This document shows, piece by piece, positions 9,204-20,799 of a stretch of DNA of 64,000 bases. Positions within the stretch are counted from its first letter, which is position 1, and every line of letters begins with the position of its first letter. The position numbers were made by a program, and so were the translations under genes. Source of the stretch: Triplophysa rosa. Its lineage: Eukaryota; Chordata; Actinopteri; Cypriniformes; Nemacheilidae. The notes beneath the pieces are model-generated. The model did no database searches. It saw nothing but the letters and a program-made list of their open reading frames with translations, and was not told the origin of the DNA. The DNA lies in assembly GCF_024868665.1 (NCBI RefSeq), contig NW_026634404.1, positions 5,933 through 69,932 on the forward strand, written 5' to 3'.

Positions 9204-11816
9204 TATGGCGTTAGAAGTTGGACAAAATTATGTGAGCGTGTAAACAGCGCGCAAGCAGATTACAGCTGCGTGGGCACACTGAAAACGCTCGCGCGTAAAA
9301 TGTAAACCTGTAGAGATCACAAATCTCTAACTTGAACACAAAAACCAAGATTGTGCATGTAAATCAAGACTTAGAGGGGAAATAACAACCCCCCGAGTCA
9401 AAGCAGTCGCTCGCGCACAGTATTGACTACACGCGCAAGTGCTACTCTACGCGCGCACGAGCGAGCTGGCATTCTTCACGCGCGCGAGTCATTTTGACTT
9501 TTGGCACTAAGGGGGCGGAACACTGCGATTTTGCGACAACAAATGCCATTGGCCCTGCTTTCTGGAACTCCCGATGTGATTGGCTGTTGCTGCCACCCTC
9601 AAGTCGATGACAGAACAGGAGAGATGGCAGGAAATTGGGGAAAATAGGATCTATTTATTTTACAAATAAACATAATTCAAGGACTGAATCAGCCTGTATC
9701 TTCAATTTATCACTGAAGATGTAATAAAAAAAACTGTTGTTACTCATTTACAAATAGTTTAATTAAAAGGCAAATAAAAGAACTTAAATGCGCAGAAATA
9801 TTTTCCTGTATGCACAATGGTAAATGCCTGAGTTTTTTGTTTGTTAGGCAGTGCATACAAAGCTTTGCCGAATGCAAGCAACCTTCGAGCTCGTATTTTT
9901 GAACATCACTAGCCTTCTGCACAAAACACTGTTGTCTGTTGTAGCCTATTTGAAGAAACGACTGACATTCTAGATTGCAGTGGTCTAACTCTATGAGTAA
10001 TTGAATAGTGATGTATTAGGCCTATGACATGTAAAATAAAAAGAGTATAATAATCTAAAAGCTATATACAATTACGTATAAACGCTGGTATTAGAACTAG
10101 AATTTGATATTTTATACATGAAAGGCAGGAGTAGTGGTTAGTCCATAAGAGATTATATAACGTCATCTGATTTAGATAAGCAAAGTTTGAAATTACATTT
10201 ATCAAAATGATTTAAACAAAAAGTACAAATCAACTGCTTCACAGAGTCATCTGTCTGTCTCAGAGTCTGAGCAAACGGATGAGTTCCTTTCTCTACAGCC
10301 GGAATATGGAAGCATGCTGAAATAGCTTGGTTTTCTTTAACAAGAATACGTGAAATAATATAAAGTCTATATCCATATGATAGGACCGTCTGCTATTAAC
10401 GAGTTTCTCTATCGCTTGGCATGAGATAAAAAGCGATTGGTCTGTATTATTTGTTTACCCACATAGCTTAATGTGTTCAAAAACACAGAATGTAGCCTGT
10501 TCTTGTTTTTAACATAGTCTAATGAGCCTTTTTAATGGCGTCATAATTTAAAAAGCGATGTCTTTCTCACTAAACCCTAACAAATAATGAAATATTGTTT
10601 TTATGACATTTTTTACTTAAACTTTTAATAAATATTAAAAAATATTAAATATTAATAATATTAAATAAATTTAATACATTGATGTTTTATGGTTTATTAG
10701 ACATGCTTTTCGCTTAACAAAAAATCTTTTACCTCTTAAAAATAATACACAACATGTCAAGCATTTAAAGGCAGAATACACACAAATTAAAAGTAAAGAA
10801 AATGGAATTTGATCAATAAAACGAACATCATACTAGGGCCAATAACCTCTGCTCTAATTGCTTCGGCTGCTGAAGAATGGGCCGTTGGTGAAAGCACTAG
10901 CATTAGCTAATGCTAAAGATTTGATAAACACTGGGGATATTTGTACAGATTGTGACGTAAAATGTAAGTAAAACATGTCGAATCTTTAGCATTAGCTAAT
11001 GCTAGCGCTTTCACCAACGGCCCAGTCTTCAGCAGCTGACATGCTGTGGGTGCTTCTGCACTCTTGAAGTGATGACAAGACTGTAGTATCAGGGTTGATG
11101 TTAAAAAAACCTTAGGTCTATGTTAAATTGTAATAAAACGTTATATCATAACACATTTTACTAATCTATTTTGCTGACTTGTCTACAAAAAGGCGACCAC
11201 TGGTAATGCACATTTGCTATGGCTGAATGCAGAGCTGAAGGGCTTTCATATAAATTAATTTTTTGTTATATTAACCCAGTGTTTCTAATAAATCTCCTTA
11301 CTGCACACATTCATTTTCCTGCATTTGGTCCAACATATAAAATATTACTTAATGTGAATTCCTTAGATCCTATTTTCCCCAATTTCCTGCCATCTCTCCT
11401 GTTCTGTCATCGACTTGAGGGCGGCAGCAACAGCCAATCACAACGGGAGTTCCAGAAAGGAGCAGGGCCAGTGGCATTTGTTGTCACAAAATCGCAGTGT
11501 CCCGCCCCCTTAGTGCCAAGTCAAAATGACTGGCGCGCGTCCAGAATCCCAGCTCACGCGCGCATAGAGTAGCACTTGTTTTGCGCGTGTAGTCAATACT
11601 GTGCGCGAGCGACTGCTTTGACTCGGGGGTTTGTTATTTCCCCTCGTAAGTCTTGATTTACGTGCACAATCTTGGTTTTTGTGTTCAAGTTAGAGATTTG
11701 CGATCTCTACAGGTTTACATTTTACGCGCGAGCGTTTTCAGTGTGCCCGCACAGCTGTAATCTGCTTGCGTGCTGTGTTTACACGCTCACATAGTTTTGT
11801 CCAACTTCTAACGCTA
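9204..11816. mobile_element. 2.6-kb element with ~440-bp terminal inverted repeats
   Basis: The left end (about 9204-9650) starts TATGGCGTTAGAAGTTGGAC; the right end (about 11370-11816) is its reverse complement, ending in CTAACGCTATA. The repeats are CG-rich, with many CGCGC blocks. The interior (9650-11370) has no convincing protein. It is probably a non-autonomous DNA transposon of unknown superfamily. A target duplication longer than TA was not identified. It directly abuts the giant inverted repeat on its left. Confidence 0.8.
10867..11038. repeat. Near-perfect hairpin inside the long-TIR element
   Basis: An arm at about 10867-10922 containing CATTAGCTAATGCTAAAGAT pairs with the complementary arm at about 10982-11038; the arms are about 55 bp and the loop about 60 bp. 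Each arm also contains the small palindrome AGCATTAGCTAATGCT. The transcript would fold strongly. Confidence 0.75.
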
Positions 11817-12712
11817 TATAGCTCATTGTTTAAGTTACATAGAATGATGTGTCATTTGTGTTATAAGAACGTTTAGCTCACGAGTTAGTGGTCCGGGAAT
11901 CTGAGACCAATGTTTAGTACCGAGCTAGTCTCAAACTCTGCCAGCGAGACCTTAAACGTGAAGTGTTTGTATGAACTTGCAGAATGTTTGCGAGATAATA
12001 CAAATATGTTTGCGAGAGAAGGCAGAAGTTTTGCGAGGAAGCGCAATGTTTCTCAAGAGAATGAAAAAGTTTTGCGAGAACGCAAAAAGCTTAAAAAAAT
12101 ATGTGTCTCTTCCCTGTCATATTGTTTCCACCACCTTGTCCCTAAAAGGGCTTTGTAGAATAAATAAATTTTGTTTTTAATTTTATTCAGAATTTGAACG
12201 ATATTTTAAATTAACATTAGGATGCCAATTTGATCTTTGAATGTAATTTCATTTTATTTTCATGTTGTGGTGTATTAGACCAAGAGTACGAATTGAGGTA
12301 ATTGAAGCATTTTAATATTTTTGCATTTAAAATTAGTCGTAATATACTGTTTGAGTGCTAAAATCATAGCCTGCATAGAAAGATGCTGTAAGGGTTGTCT
12401 TTGTCAAGATAAGTTAAACATCTTTTATATAGCCGTGTGCATTTAGAAAGTTCTGAATAAATGATACGACCGAGGTTTAACCGCACACTTTTATTTTTAA
12501 ATCATTATGTGCCTACTGAAATTTTATAAGCATAATAAGATTTGCGTTAAAGCCACAAGCCATCTTATTGTGTAAATTGATTCATGTCCGTGTGAGATAT
12601 ATTTTGCCACATTTGTTGTGTCTGAACTAGTGAATTATCTATTTGTGTTGTAAATTTACATACTATAGTTTTTCCATATTTGTACATGCAGTAATACCAT
12701 TTATTTTAACAG
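11817..12712. other. Gene-free stretch with degenerate TTTGCGAGA repeats
   Basis: Between about 11985 and 12090 the motif (G)TTTGCGAGA recurs at irregular spacing. The rest is AT-rich without a recognisable gene. It may include the 5' end of the Helitron, whose terminus I could not place. Confidence 0.4.
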
Positions 12713-13128
12713 ATGTCGTGTCCCAAGAAAAGGTCTGCTAAAGGCTGCACGACTTCCTCTTAAAACAAGTCAAGCAGAGGTTCGGCCCCTTCCTCTGAAA
12801 AAATCGGCAGAGGTTCGGTCGCGGCCTCTGGAATAAAAAGACACCGGGGACATTGTTTCTCCTTTACCAAAGAACATTGCACCCTCACATCCAGGGGATT
12901 TTGGCAGAGGTTCGGCCACCTCCTCTTGAAAAAATGGCAGGGGTTCCGTCGCTTCCTCTAAAACAAATGGCCCAGGGGACACCGTTCCTTCTGGTAAGAG
13001 GTGCACAGTTTCCTCTTCATGAAACGTTTAAACCGGCTGAAAAGTCTAATCAGTTTGAAACCAAGCCTGAAACCAAGCCTACTTCCTAATAGATCTAATG
13101 AAAAAACGTTGAATGTTTTAACTCCATG
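12713..13128 (+). pseudogene. Helitron N-terminal basic repeat region
   Basis: Begins ATG TCG TGT CCC AAG AAA AGG. It then consists of degenerate repeats of a GRGS(V/A)xxS-type unit with Lys/Arg-rich spacers, split over two frames by small indels and stops. The sequence resumes after the solo LTR at 14209, whose 5-bp target duplication (CCATG) marks the interruption. Assignment to the Helitron rests on position and frame continuity, not on a known domain. Confidence 0.45.
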
Positions 13129-14208
13129 TGTCAAGGAAGGAACCGGAGTCAAAAGCAGTTTAACAGATTTATTTTCCTAAGACAATCACAGACAGCAACT
13201 GGCACGAAATTAACTCCACAACTGAACAGCCAAAGTGGGACAACCAGGGCTTGGGGAAAATGGCTCGAGCGCTCGGCCGTAAAGACCGTAGAGGAGAGGT
13301 GACAAGGCCGGGACTTGTCTCGAGAGGCGAGTAGACCGTACGTCACAATGACGGTGCTAGAGGGAAGTCCCCAATAGCGTTAAACCGAGTGTCTCGTGTG
13401 AGTTAAAGAGTCCTCCAAGAGAAGCATTAATCCAAGTGTCTCGTGTGAGTTAAAGAGTCCTCCAAGAGAAGCATTAATCCAAGTGTCTCGTGTGAGTTAA
13501 AGAGTTCTCCAAGAGAAGCATAAATCTGAGTGTCCCGTTTGACGGTAGTGAGGCAGGGAGTCCTCAACAGAGGGGAAGACAGTACGGCCGAAGTAGTACG
13601 CCCGAACCCGGACCCACGGCGGTAGAAGCCAATACCGTAGCCCCGGCGCTAGGACTCCTGGAGAGGAGAAGACCGGCAGAGATAGTCCTCTCTCCGTGAG
13701 AGAACTTGTTCCCGCTTCCCCAGATAGACGTGAGGTGAGGTCCGGTAGCCGTGGTCGCTGGGGTAAACAAGGCAGAAAAATGCAGACACCTGGTAGTGGT
13801 AACAGCACTGGAGCCAGACAGGACAAATGGTGAGTACTGAGTAGCAAGACAAGATAACAAGATTACAAGGCAAGATATCACGACTAGACTGGAACAATAT
13901 TTCCGGACACGATACTTAAGAAAGTCAAGACTGGCTACACTTGTGCAGCAAACACTAACGATCCGACACAAACTGGGAGATGCATGAGAAATAAGAAGAG
14001 GAGAAAATCAGTGTGGAATAAGAAACAGCTGGAGAGAGAGAGCGACACCAGGTGATGCGAAGAGAGCCAAAAGTGGTTAATGATTAGTAGACAAGAGGGG
14101 CGGGGTCAAGAACACGGAGCTGAGCACATGGTGAACTGTCAGGCGAGATCTAGTGTAAACACACACAGAGGACGAACAAAACAGAAGTGCTAGACCCGGG
14201 ACCCGACA
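13129..14208 (-). mobile_element. Solo LTR (1080 bp) with CCATG target duplication
   Basis: Starts TGTCAAGGAAGG and ends GGGACCCGACA (TG...CA). It is flanked on both sides by CCATG (13124-13128 and 14209-14213), an exact 5-bp duplication. Read on the minus strand, AATAAA lies near its 3' end, so it points leftwards. It is left over from recombination between the two LTRs of a retrotransposon inserted in the Helitron. It contains several chance ORFs over 80 codons that I do not consider genes. Confidence 0.85.
13388..13545. repeat. 47-bp tandem repeat in the solo LTR
   Basis: Units starting AGTGTCTCGTGTGAGTTAAA begin at 13388, 13435 and 13482, with a more diverged fourth at about 13529. The exact 47-bp spacing suggests a minisatellite-like expansion within the LTR, as is common in U3 regions. 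Confidence 0.85.
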
Positions 14209-14219
14209 CCATGTTGTAA

Positions 14220-14984
14220 ATTTCCACAGAAATCAGTGCTGAAAGGTTATTTTCATCAAGCGATGCACACTTCAGAAATTCACGCAACAGACAATGCGGT
14301 GCCATCAGTCTGACAGCAGTGTTGACGAGCAAGATAAAGAACGTGCTGACCTGGACGACACAAGATCTCGACGGTGTCTTGGTGGCAGGAACGCACCTTT
14401 ATGAAGCTTTAACACGTCATGGTAGCGTAAATGACCGAGAATTCATGGGTAGGTATTACATTGCAGTCCACGAATTGCCAAGGACACATGTGCTGGGTGA
14501 TACTGTGTTTTACATAGAGTACGCAGAATCTCTCACCGGAATTGTTAATGTTAGCCAGTACGACAGAGCCGTGAACGATGTGGCCATGCCACTTGATTTT
14601 GCTCTTCAGCAAGCTCTACTGAGTGCTGACGCTTGCCTTTTAACTATCTGTGCAAACACGTGCGCGGGCATTAAGGAGGGCTTGTGGTATGCCTTTGTAG
14701 ATTCTCACGCTACCAAAACTGAGACGAGTTGTGTTGTTTATCACAGCACCGTAAAATCTTTGTACGACTACATTTGTGAGATCTCACACTTGTTTGGAAT
14801 GGATGACGCGCATTTTGACATAACTCCTGTTACGGTTGATGTGGGTCCTGTAGTCTGCAATCGGATAGATGTGGCAGTCAGCACAGATAATGCAGAGAGA
14901 CAGGTCACACATTTGCAAATCGAAAATGAAGATGATGTAATTATTACTGACATTTCAGTTCCGGAAGTGTTTTTTCTCCTTTGA
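14220..14984 (+). pseudogene. Helitron papain-like peptidase (C76/tegument-like)
   Basis: The frame from about 14220 to the TGA at 14982 contains RNRQCGAISLTAV (candidate catalytic Cys), IAVHELP, a central hydrophobic LLTICANT block and AFVDSHA (candidate His in a D-S-H context). This arrangement resembles the USP-like C76 peptidase domain that accompanies OTU in many fish Helitron polyproteins; the protease probably removes ubiquitin-like modifiers. A one-base frame change near 14260 separates it from the preceding FHQ-type sequence. The next domain follows in the same frame after the stop. Confidence 0.55.
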
Positions 14985-15464
14985 CCCTTACAGATCAGCT
15001 TATGTGCATTTGTGCTTATGACGAATGATAACTGTGATGACAATGATGTCGTAACTAACTTTGGTCCCATTGCAGATCCGTGTCATACAAAGAGCATCAA
15101 ACCTGACGGCAACTGCTTTTTCAGATCTTTGGCACACGCAATATGCGGAAGCGAGGACAAACATTTGAAGATTCGCCGTGCGGTTATCAAACACATGAAA
15201 ATGAATGCTCCGACATTTGAGAGGTATGTGAGAAGTGAGTATACTTCAGTAGATGACTACTTGACGCAATCTAGAATGTTTTATTCCGGGTCATGGGTCA
15301 CTGAAATCAACATCTTTGCTGCTTCTGATCTTTTCAAAACTACCATAATGACATTTAATGATGACCAATGGAATGCGCACAACCCCACTGGACAGGTATT
15401 AACACAAAGTGCAATCTATCTGAGACATGTTAGTGCTAACCATTATGAAGTTGTGACGTGTTAA
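14985..15464 (+). pseudogene. Helitron OTU cysteine protease domain
   Basis: Contains IKPDGNCFFRSLAHAI, the classic OTU D-G-N-C motif with the catalytic Cys, and YLRHVSANHYEVV near the end with the catalytic His. About 150 residues in all, the usual size for an OTU domain. OTU proteases cleave ubiquitin chains. It is in the same frame as the upstream peptidase but separated by a stop, and ends at a TAA. Confidence 0.85.
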
Positions 15465-15539
15465 GCACAGAGATCAGCACAACATTTGTGCGGGAGCCTG
15501 TGATGATGCAACACCAAATGAGGCGATGAGAAAGCTGTG

Positions 15540-16506
15540 TCTGCGTAAAAGAAAGGTAAGCGATGCTGCAGAATCTTCCGCAACCAAGAGGCATCGAGAA
15601 AGATACTGCCACAACCATGAGTACAGACAGAAATAAATAAAATACATGAAAACCAAATACTGTCAGGATGCTGATCACAGGGAGAATAAACTTGAGAGTC
15701 TGCGTAATGTATATTGCAGAAATATTGATGTTCAAACTCTAAAATGTAAACGTTCAAAGCTCAAGTACTCATCTAATGTCCACTTTCAGAATCTTGTTTA
15801 CCAGTACTCCAAGGTAAAATACAAGAGGAATTTGGGCTTTCAAGCAAGAGTACGTGAGTATTCAAAGGACAAATATCTCAGAAATCCGGCCTGTAAATCA
15901 AGAGTATGTGAGTATTCAAAGGACAAATATCTCAGAAACCCGGCCTTTAAATCAAGAGTACGTGAGTATTCAAAGGACAAATATCTCTGAAACCCGGCCT
16001 TTAAATCAAGAGTACGTGAGTATTCAACAAATAAATTTCTCAGAAAGAAGCAGGAATAGAAATGCATGGATGTTACTATTGCTCGTTTTCGTCAAGAAGT
16101 GAGTAAAGGTCCTGAGTTTGTGTGCTGTGTCTGTCACCGTTTGTTTTTCAGAAAGCAGGTTACTGTATGCCAAATGGAAAGCTATGAAGAAAAGGGAGAA
16201 CGAATTGTTGCTTTGGCGAGTAGATGCATCACACTAAACTATGTGCACGTTTGTGATGAAACATGTAACAATTCTCCTGATTCTTTTCCAGGGTGGAAAT
16301 TGTGGATTTGTCCAACATGTCATCGAAAACTCCTTTACGGAAAATTGCCAGCTGAAAGTATTGCCAACATGCATTTGGTGGATATTCCAAATCAACTGAA
16401 ATGTCTTAACTCTTTAGAAGAACACCTCATTGCCCGTAACATTCATTTTTTGAAGTTACTTTGTCTTCCCCGTGGAAAACAACATGGTTGTCATGGACCT
16501 GTAGTG
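15540..16506 (+). pseudogene. Helitron YSKDKY-repeat and Cys-rich (DUF6570-like) region
   Basis: From about 15646 a Lys/Tyr-rich stretch leads into four copies of an 18-residue unit (REYSKDKYLRNPAFKSRV) encoded by 54-bp tandem repeats starting at 15854, 15908, 15962 and 16016. Then follow FVCCVCHRLFF, VCDETCNN and WICPTCHRKL, and ..IPNQLKCLNSLEEHLIAR, a zinc-binding region found before the Rep part in Helitrons. TGA at 15988 and TAG near 16057 interrupt it. The frame stops at the Gmr1 insertion and resumes exactly at 22768. Confidence 0.8.
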
Positions 16507-17208
16507 TTATTACAACTTCTAGGGGTTGGTTGCAATAAAGGGTAAAGAGACTCCCCCAGCCGTCAGACCAACTCACAAAGCAAAGGACATCAAATTAATT
16601 TTCATGTATTTATGGTCCAAAAAATTAATATAATTAATAAACAACAAGAATTTGGTTGAAACAAGAAAGAATATAAACGGACAGGTCTTCATTTTTAAGG
16701 AAAGATAATAAATGTAATGATGAGCTTCAGGGTGACCCCTAGCCCAAAATAACAAACAGAACAATTCTACAAAGTAAAAGGGAAAATAACTAACCTGTTA
16801 AGATAAAAGAAAAATACAGACATTTAACCTAACTACCTTACATAAACAAAGGCAAACAAGCTTAAAACCAAAAAGAGGCAGGTCACCCCTACGAATGGAC
16901 TTTATCCATTTGTTGCATGAATAATTGATGAACCAAACAATACATTACAAAGAACAAGTTTGTGTTGGTCTGTTAGTCTGGCGGCTGCCGGAGCTCTGAG
17001 CTGTACGACCGACCCGCAGAGTCGCAAGCTGCCTCATTCCACCTGCTCTCGGACTTTTGAAAGGAAGCATAATTTGCAGCAACCAATCACCGTCAGGAGG
17101 GTGGAGCCACCAATCAACGAGGAGGCGCCAGCGGCAACTCACACTGACTGTGGGAACAAAGCGAGAGAAAGAGACAACAAAAAAAGAACTAGGCACTCAC
17201 ACGTAACA
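16507..17208 (-). repeat. 3' LTR of the Gmr1-type element
   Basis: 702 bp, matching 22062-22763 apart from about 23 substitutions counted by eye. On the minus strand it begins TGTTACGTGTGAG. The other end finishes in AATAA rather than CA, so the exact terminus could shift by a base or two. Confidence 0.85.
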
Positions 17209-17222
17209 CCCCCACCATCAAG
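17209..17222 (-). promoter_or_regulatory. Polypurine tract of the Gmr1-type element
   Basis: On the minus strand GATGGTGGGGG lies immediately before the 3' LTR, the expected position for plus-strand DNA priming. Confidence 0.7.
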
Positions 17223-17264
17223 AATCAACATATTGTTGATATCACAAAAAGTTTTATGAAAACA

Positions 17265-18992
17265 TTACACTGAACGGGAAAGAGCGTCAGCAATAACATT
17301 ATCTGTCCCCTTCTTATACTGTATTTCCAAGTTATATTCCTGTATTATTAAAGCCCAGCGCATAATGCGTTGGTTAGAGTTGCGCATTTTAGCTAGGAAT
17401 AACAAGGGATTGTGGTCAGTGTAGACGACAATGGGTATGGAGCTGGAACCAACATACACCTCATAGTGTTGTAACGCTAATAATATTGCCAACGCTTCCT
17501 TTTCGATTGTACTTTAGTTAAGCTGATGTTTCAAAAATTTCTTCGAAAAGAAACAGACCGGATGATCGACTCCATGCACATCATCCTGCAGAAGAATGGC
17601 ACCAGCACCAGTGGCACTAGCATCTACTTCCATTTTAAAAGGCACAGAAAAATTAGGGGCAGACAATACGGGTGTACTACACAAAAGTGCTTTAACAGAT
17701 TCAAAAGCTGCTTTACACGCATCACACCACACAAACTCCTTATAGTTAGAAAGTAAGTTAGTTAAAGGCAACACAACATCTGAAAAGTTTCTGCAAAACC
17801 CGCGATAATACCCCACCATGCCAAGAAAACGTCTTAATTCTCTCTTGGTTTGGGGCGCAGGATAATCGACAATCGACTGAACTTTAGCAAGGACTGGACG
17901 GACATGACCCCATCCCACCTGCTTACCCAAATAGGTAGCGGTAGCCTTACCAAACTCACATTTTGCAAGGTTAAGCGTAGGTTGGCATTCTTTAAACAAC
18001 TGAAAACGGTATACAGACTTCTCAAATGATCAGACCAAGTCAAAGAAAACACCACAACATCATCGAGGTAAGCCTCGCAATCTGGAATACCTGTTAGAAC
18101 TGTGTTCATTAAGCGCTGAAATGTAGCGGGAGCATTTTGTAAACCAAATGGCATAACAGTATATTCAAGAAGATTATCAGGGGTGACAAACGCAGAAATT
18201 TCGGCAGCACGAGGTGTCAAGGGCACTTGCCAATATCCCTTAAGTAAGTCCAGTTTAGTAACAAAAACAGATGAACCAATCTTATCCACACAATCCTCCA
18301 TACGAGGAAGCGGAAACGAATCAGCTTTTGTCACCGCATTAACCTTTCAGTAGTCGGTGCAAAAACGAACTGAACCATCACTTTTAGGAACAAGAAGACA
18401 GGGAGAACTTCAACCACTGGAACTCGGAACAGCCAGCCCGTTATCAAGAAGATATTTAACTTCAACCTTGCATACTCTCCCGTTTATTTGGGTTAGTACG
18501 ATAAGCATGTTGTTTAATAGGCGGGTGATCTCCAACGTCAACATCATGACATACCAAAGTTGTGCGTGAAGGTATATCAGAAAATAATTCGGCATGGCTA
18601 TGTATTAATTCAACGAGATCCTCTCTGTGACCAGTAGGCAAATAAGAAAGATACACTTCCAACTCTTTCAAGGTCTCAGAATTTCTCAAGTGAACGCCAG
18701 AAACAGGAACACTTCGTACATTCAGGTTGTCTTCGCTGGGACAATACGAATGCAAAACTGCAACATGAGATACAGCGGCAACAGAGGTTTTTAACTCAGT
18801 ACCAGGATATCGAGAGAAGTATGGCTTTAACATATTTATGTGACATACACAAGTTTTTCGTTTTCTCTCAGGCATGCAGATCACGTAATCAGTGTCACTC
18901 AGCTTGGCGTCAACTACATAGGGACCTGAAAACTTGCCTGCAGTGATGAACCCACGATGGGAAGAAAAACAAAACTTTATCACCAACTTCAA
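17265..18992 (-). pseudogene. Reverse transcriptase and RNase H of the Gmr1-type element
   Basis: Downstream of integrase in this element. After the linker HINMLKPYFSR come VFVTKLDLLKGYWQVPL, the catalytic EAYLDDVVVF, RRFLGMVGYYRGF, and RNase H motifs (MEVDASATGAGAIL, VYTDHNPLLFL, VIADALSR). Frames change near 18975 and near 18000. Stops interrupt before VTKADSFPLP and at 17514, between HQLN and STIEKEA. The domains are otherwise complete. Reverse transcriptase copies the element RNA into DNA. Confidence 0.85.
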
Positions 18993-20799
18993 AAGAACGG
19001 GGTACAGCCTTTAAGTCGAAACGAGTCTTCATTTTCGCCTGGGCAGACGAAGGCGAAGCACGAGCTAAATCACAAAGTCGATGCAAACGTTCACGAAACG
19101 TGCTTACATAGTCTAACACATTAATAAGAGGCGATTCCTCAGACATCCACTTTTCTTTCAACAACTTCAAAGGGCCAAGCACGGTATGACCAAACACTAA
19201 GTCGGCTGGGCTGAAACCCAATGATTCCTGTGGGGTTTCTCGTACAGCAAAAGGCAATAAAGATACACCCTCATCCCATTCTCTCTCTGACTCGGAACAA
19301 TACGTACGCATCATCGATTTTAAGGTTTGGTGAAAACGCTCCAAAGCACCTTGAGATTCTGGATGATAGGCTCTAGAGGTTTTATGAACAATATTCAGTT
19401 GGGACAACACTTGTTTAAATACTCTGGACATAAAATTACTTCCCTGGTCAGTTTGAACTACCCGGGGAAGACCAAAGGTGGAAAAGAACTTAATAAGGGC
19501 ACGCAAAATAACCTTTGTCTTCAAAGAGCGTAGCGGCACAGCCTCAGGGAAACGTGTAGCCGCACACATCATGGTCAACAAATACTTTTGCCCAGATTTA
19601 TTTCGAGGTAATGGTCCCACACAATCTAAAATGATGCGCTCGAAAGGTTCACCTATTACAGGGATAGGTCGGAGGGGTGCTGGAATAATTTTCTGATTGG
19701 GCTTTCCCACTATCTGGCAATCATGACAAGTCCTGCAATATCTCACTACGTCAGTTTTTAGTCCGGGTCAGAAGAAATTATGCAATATACGATGGTAAGT
19801 TTTCGTAACACCTAAATGTCCTGAAAAGCTATGGTCGTGGGCCAGATTTAACACTTGGGTACGGTATTTAGTCGGCACGACCATCTGATACACTGACTGA
19901 AGTTCAGGCGCAGAAATGACTGGTAACCATTTTCTCATAAGTAACCTGCCATCCAAGAAATAGCTTGCACCCTTATCAGACAATTTTTCTTTACTCACTG
20001 CAAAAGCTCTGCATTTAATAAGTGAAGGATCATGCAGTTGCTCGCCGACAAAAGTGTCTCTATCAGCGAACAACGACAAGTCCAGTTCAGCACCACCAGA
20101 GATGGACAGCGACTCGGAACGTTTGCACGCAGGTACAGGTGGAATTTTAGAACAACCAACTGCAGTATCAGCGTTAACTGTAGAGAATAAAAAGCTGTCA
20201 GATAAATCAACCACTTCATTAAATTTGCGTGCCTGTGCCCGTGTAACCGCACAAGCGGGAAATACCGATGGAGAAACAGAAGCCAAATCAGGAAATTCAT
20301 TAGCTTTAGAAATTGGATCGTCCACTACTTGTGGGAGGGACATCACTCTGCCTCCAGCCAAATCATTTCCAAGGATAAAATCAACACTTTTAACGGGTAA
20401 TTGAGGACGAACAGTGACTTTAACACAGTCACTAACAAGTTCGGATTGGATATGCACGTTATGCAAAGGAACCTTATGTATACCCAACTCTATTCCCTGA
20501 TCTAACACATCTGATCCAGAATATGAATCATTCGAAAATGGTAACACACTACTAAGAATAAACGATTGGGCAGCCCCAGTATCACGAAGAACCCGAATTG
20601 GGATCTGTTTGTCTTCCTCACCAGGAAAAAAAACAACACCTTTTGAAACGAATGGGTCATACACAGAATCACTTCTCTGATAAGACAAATTCAATTGCGG
20701 GCTAGTAGCACAAACAAAAGCAACACTTTTAGGCACCTGATCTTTAAAAGGCGAATTCTTCTTTCCTAACACAGGACAAACAGCAATAAGATGACCGAG
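18910..20799 (-). pseudogene. Protease and integrase of the Gmr1-type element
   Basis: The protease carries RVLRDTGAAQSFIL (Asp in D-T-G). Then an HHCC zinc-binding module (HLGVTKTYHRIL, YCRTCHDC), interrupted by a TGA near 19747-19767. The integrase core has IILDCVGPLP, VVQTDQGSNF and SQGALERFHQTL (D-D-E). The C-terminus breaks by frameshift near 18975. Integrase lies before reverse transcriptase, the diagnostic gene order of this group. Confidence 0.85.

Noticed and set aside
11219..11572. 117-codon ORF on the plus strand
   Set aside because: Most of it is the right terminal inverted repeat of a non-coding element; no motif.
13497..13971. Overlapping minus-strand ORFs of 82-135 codons
   Set aside because: They lie inside a solo LTR with exact 5-bp duplications, overlap each other in different frames, and show no domain.
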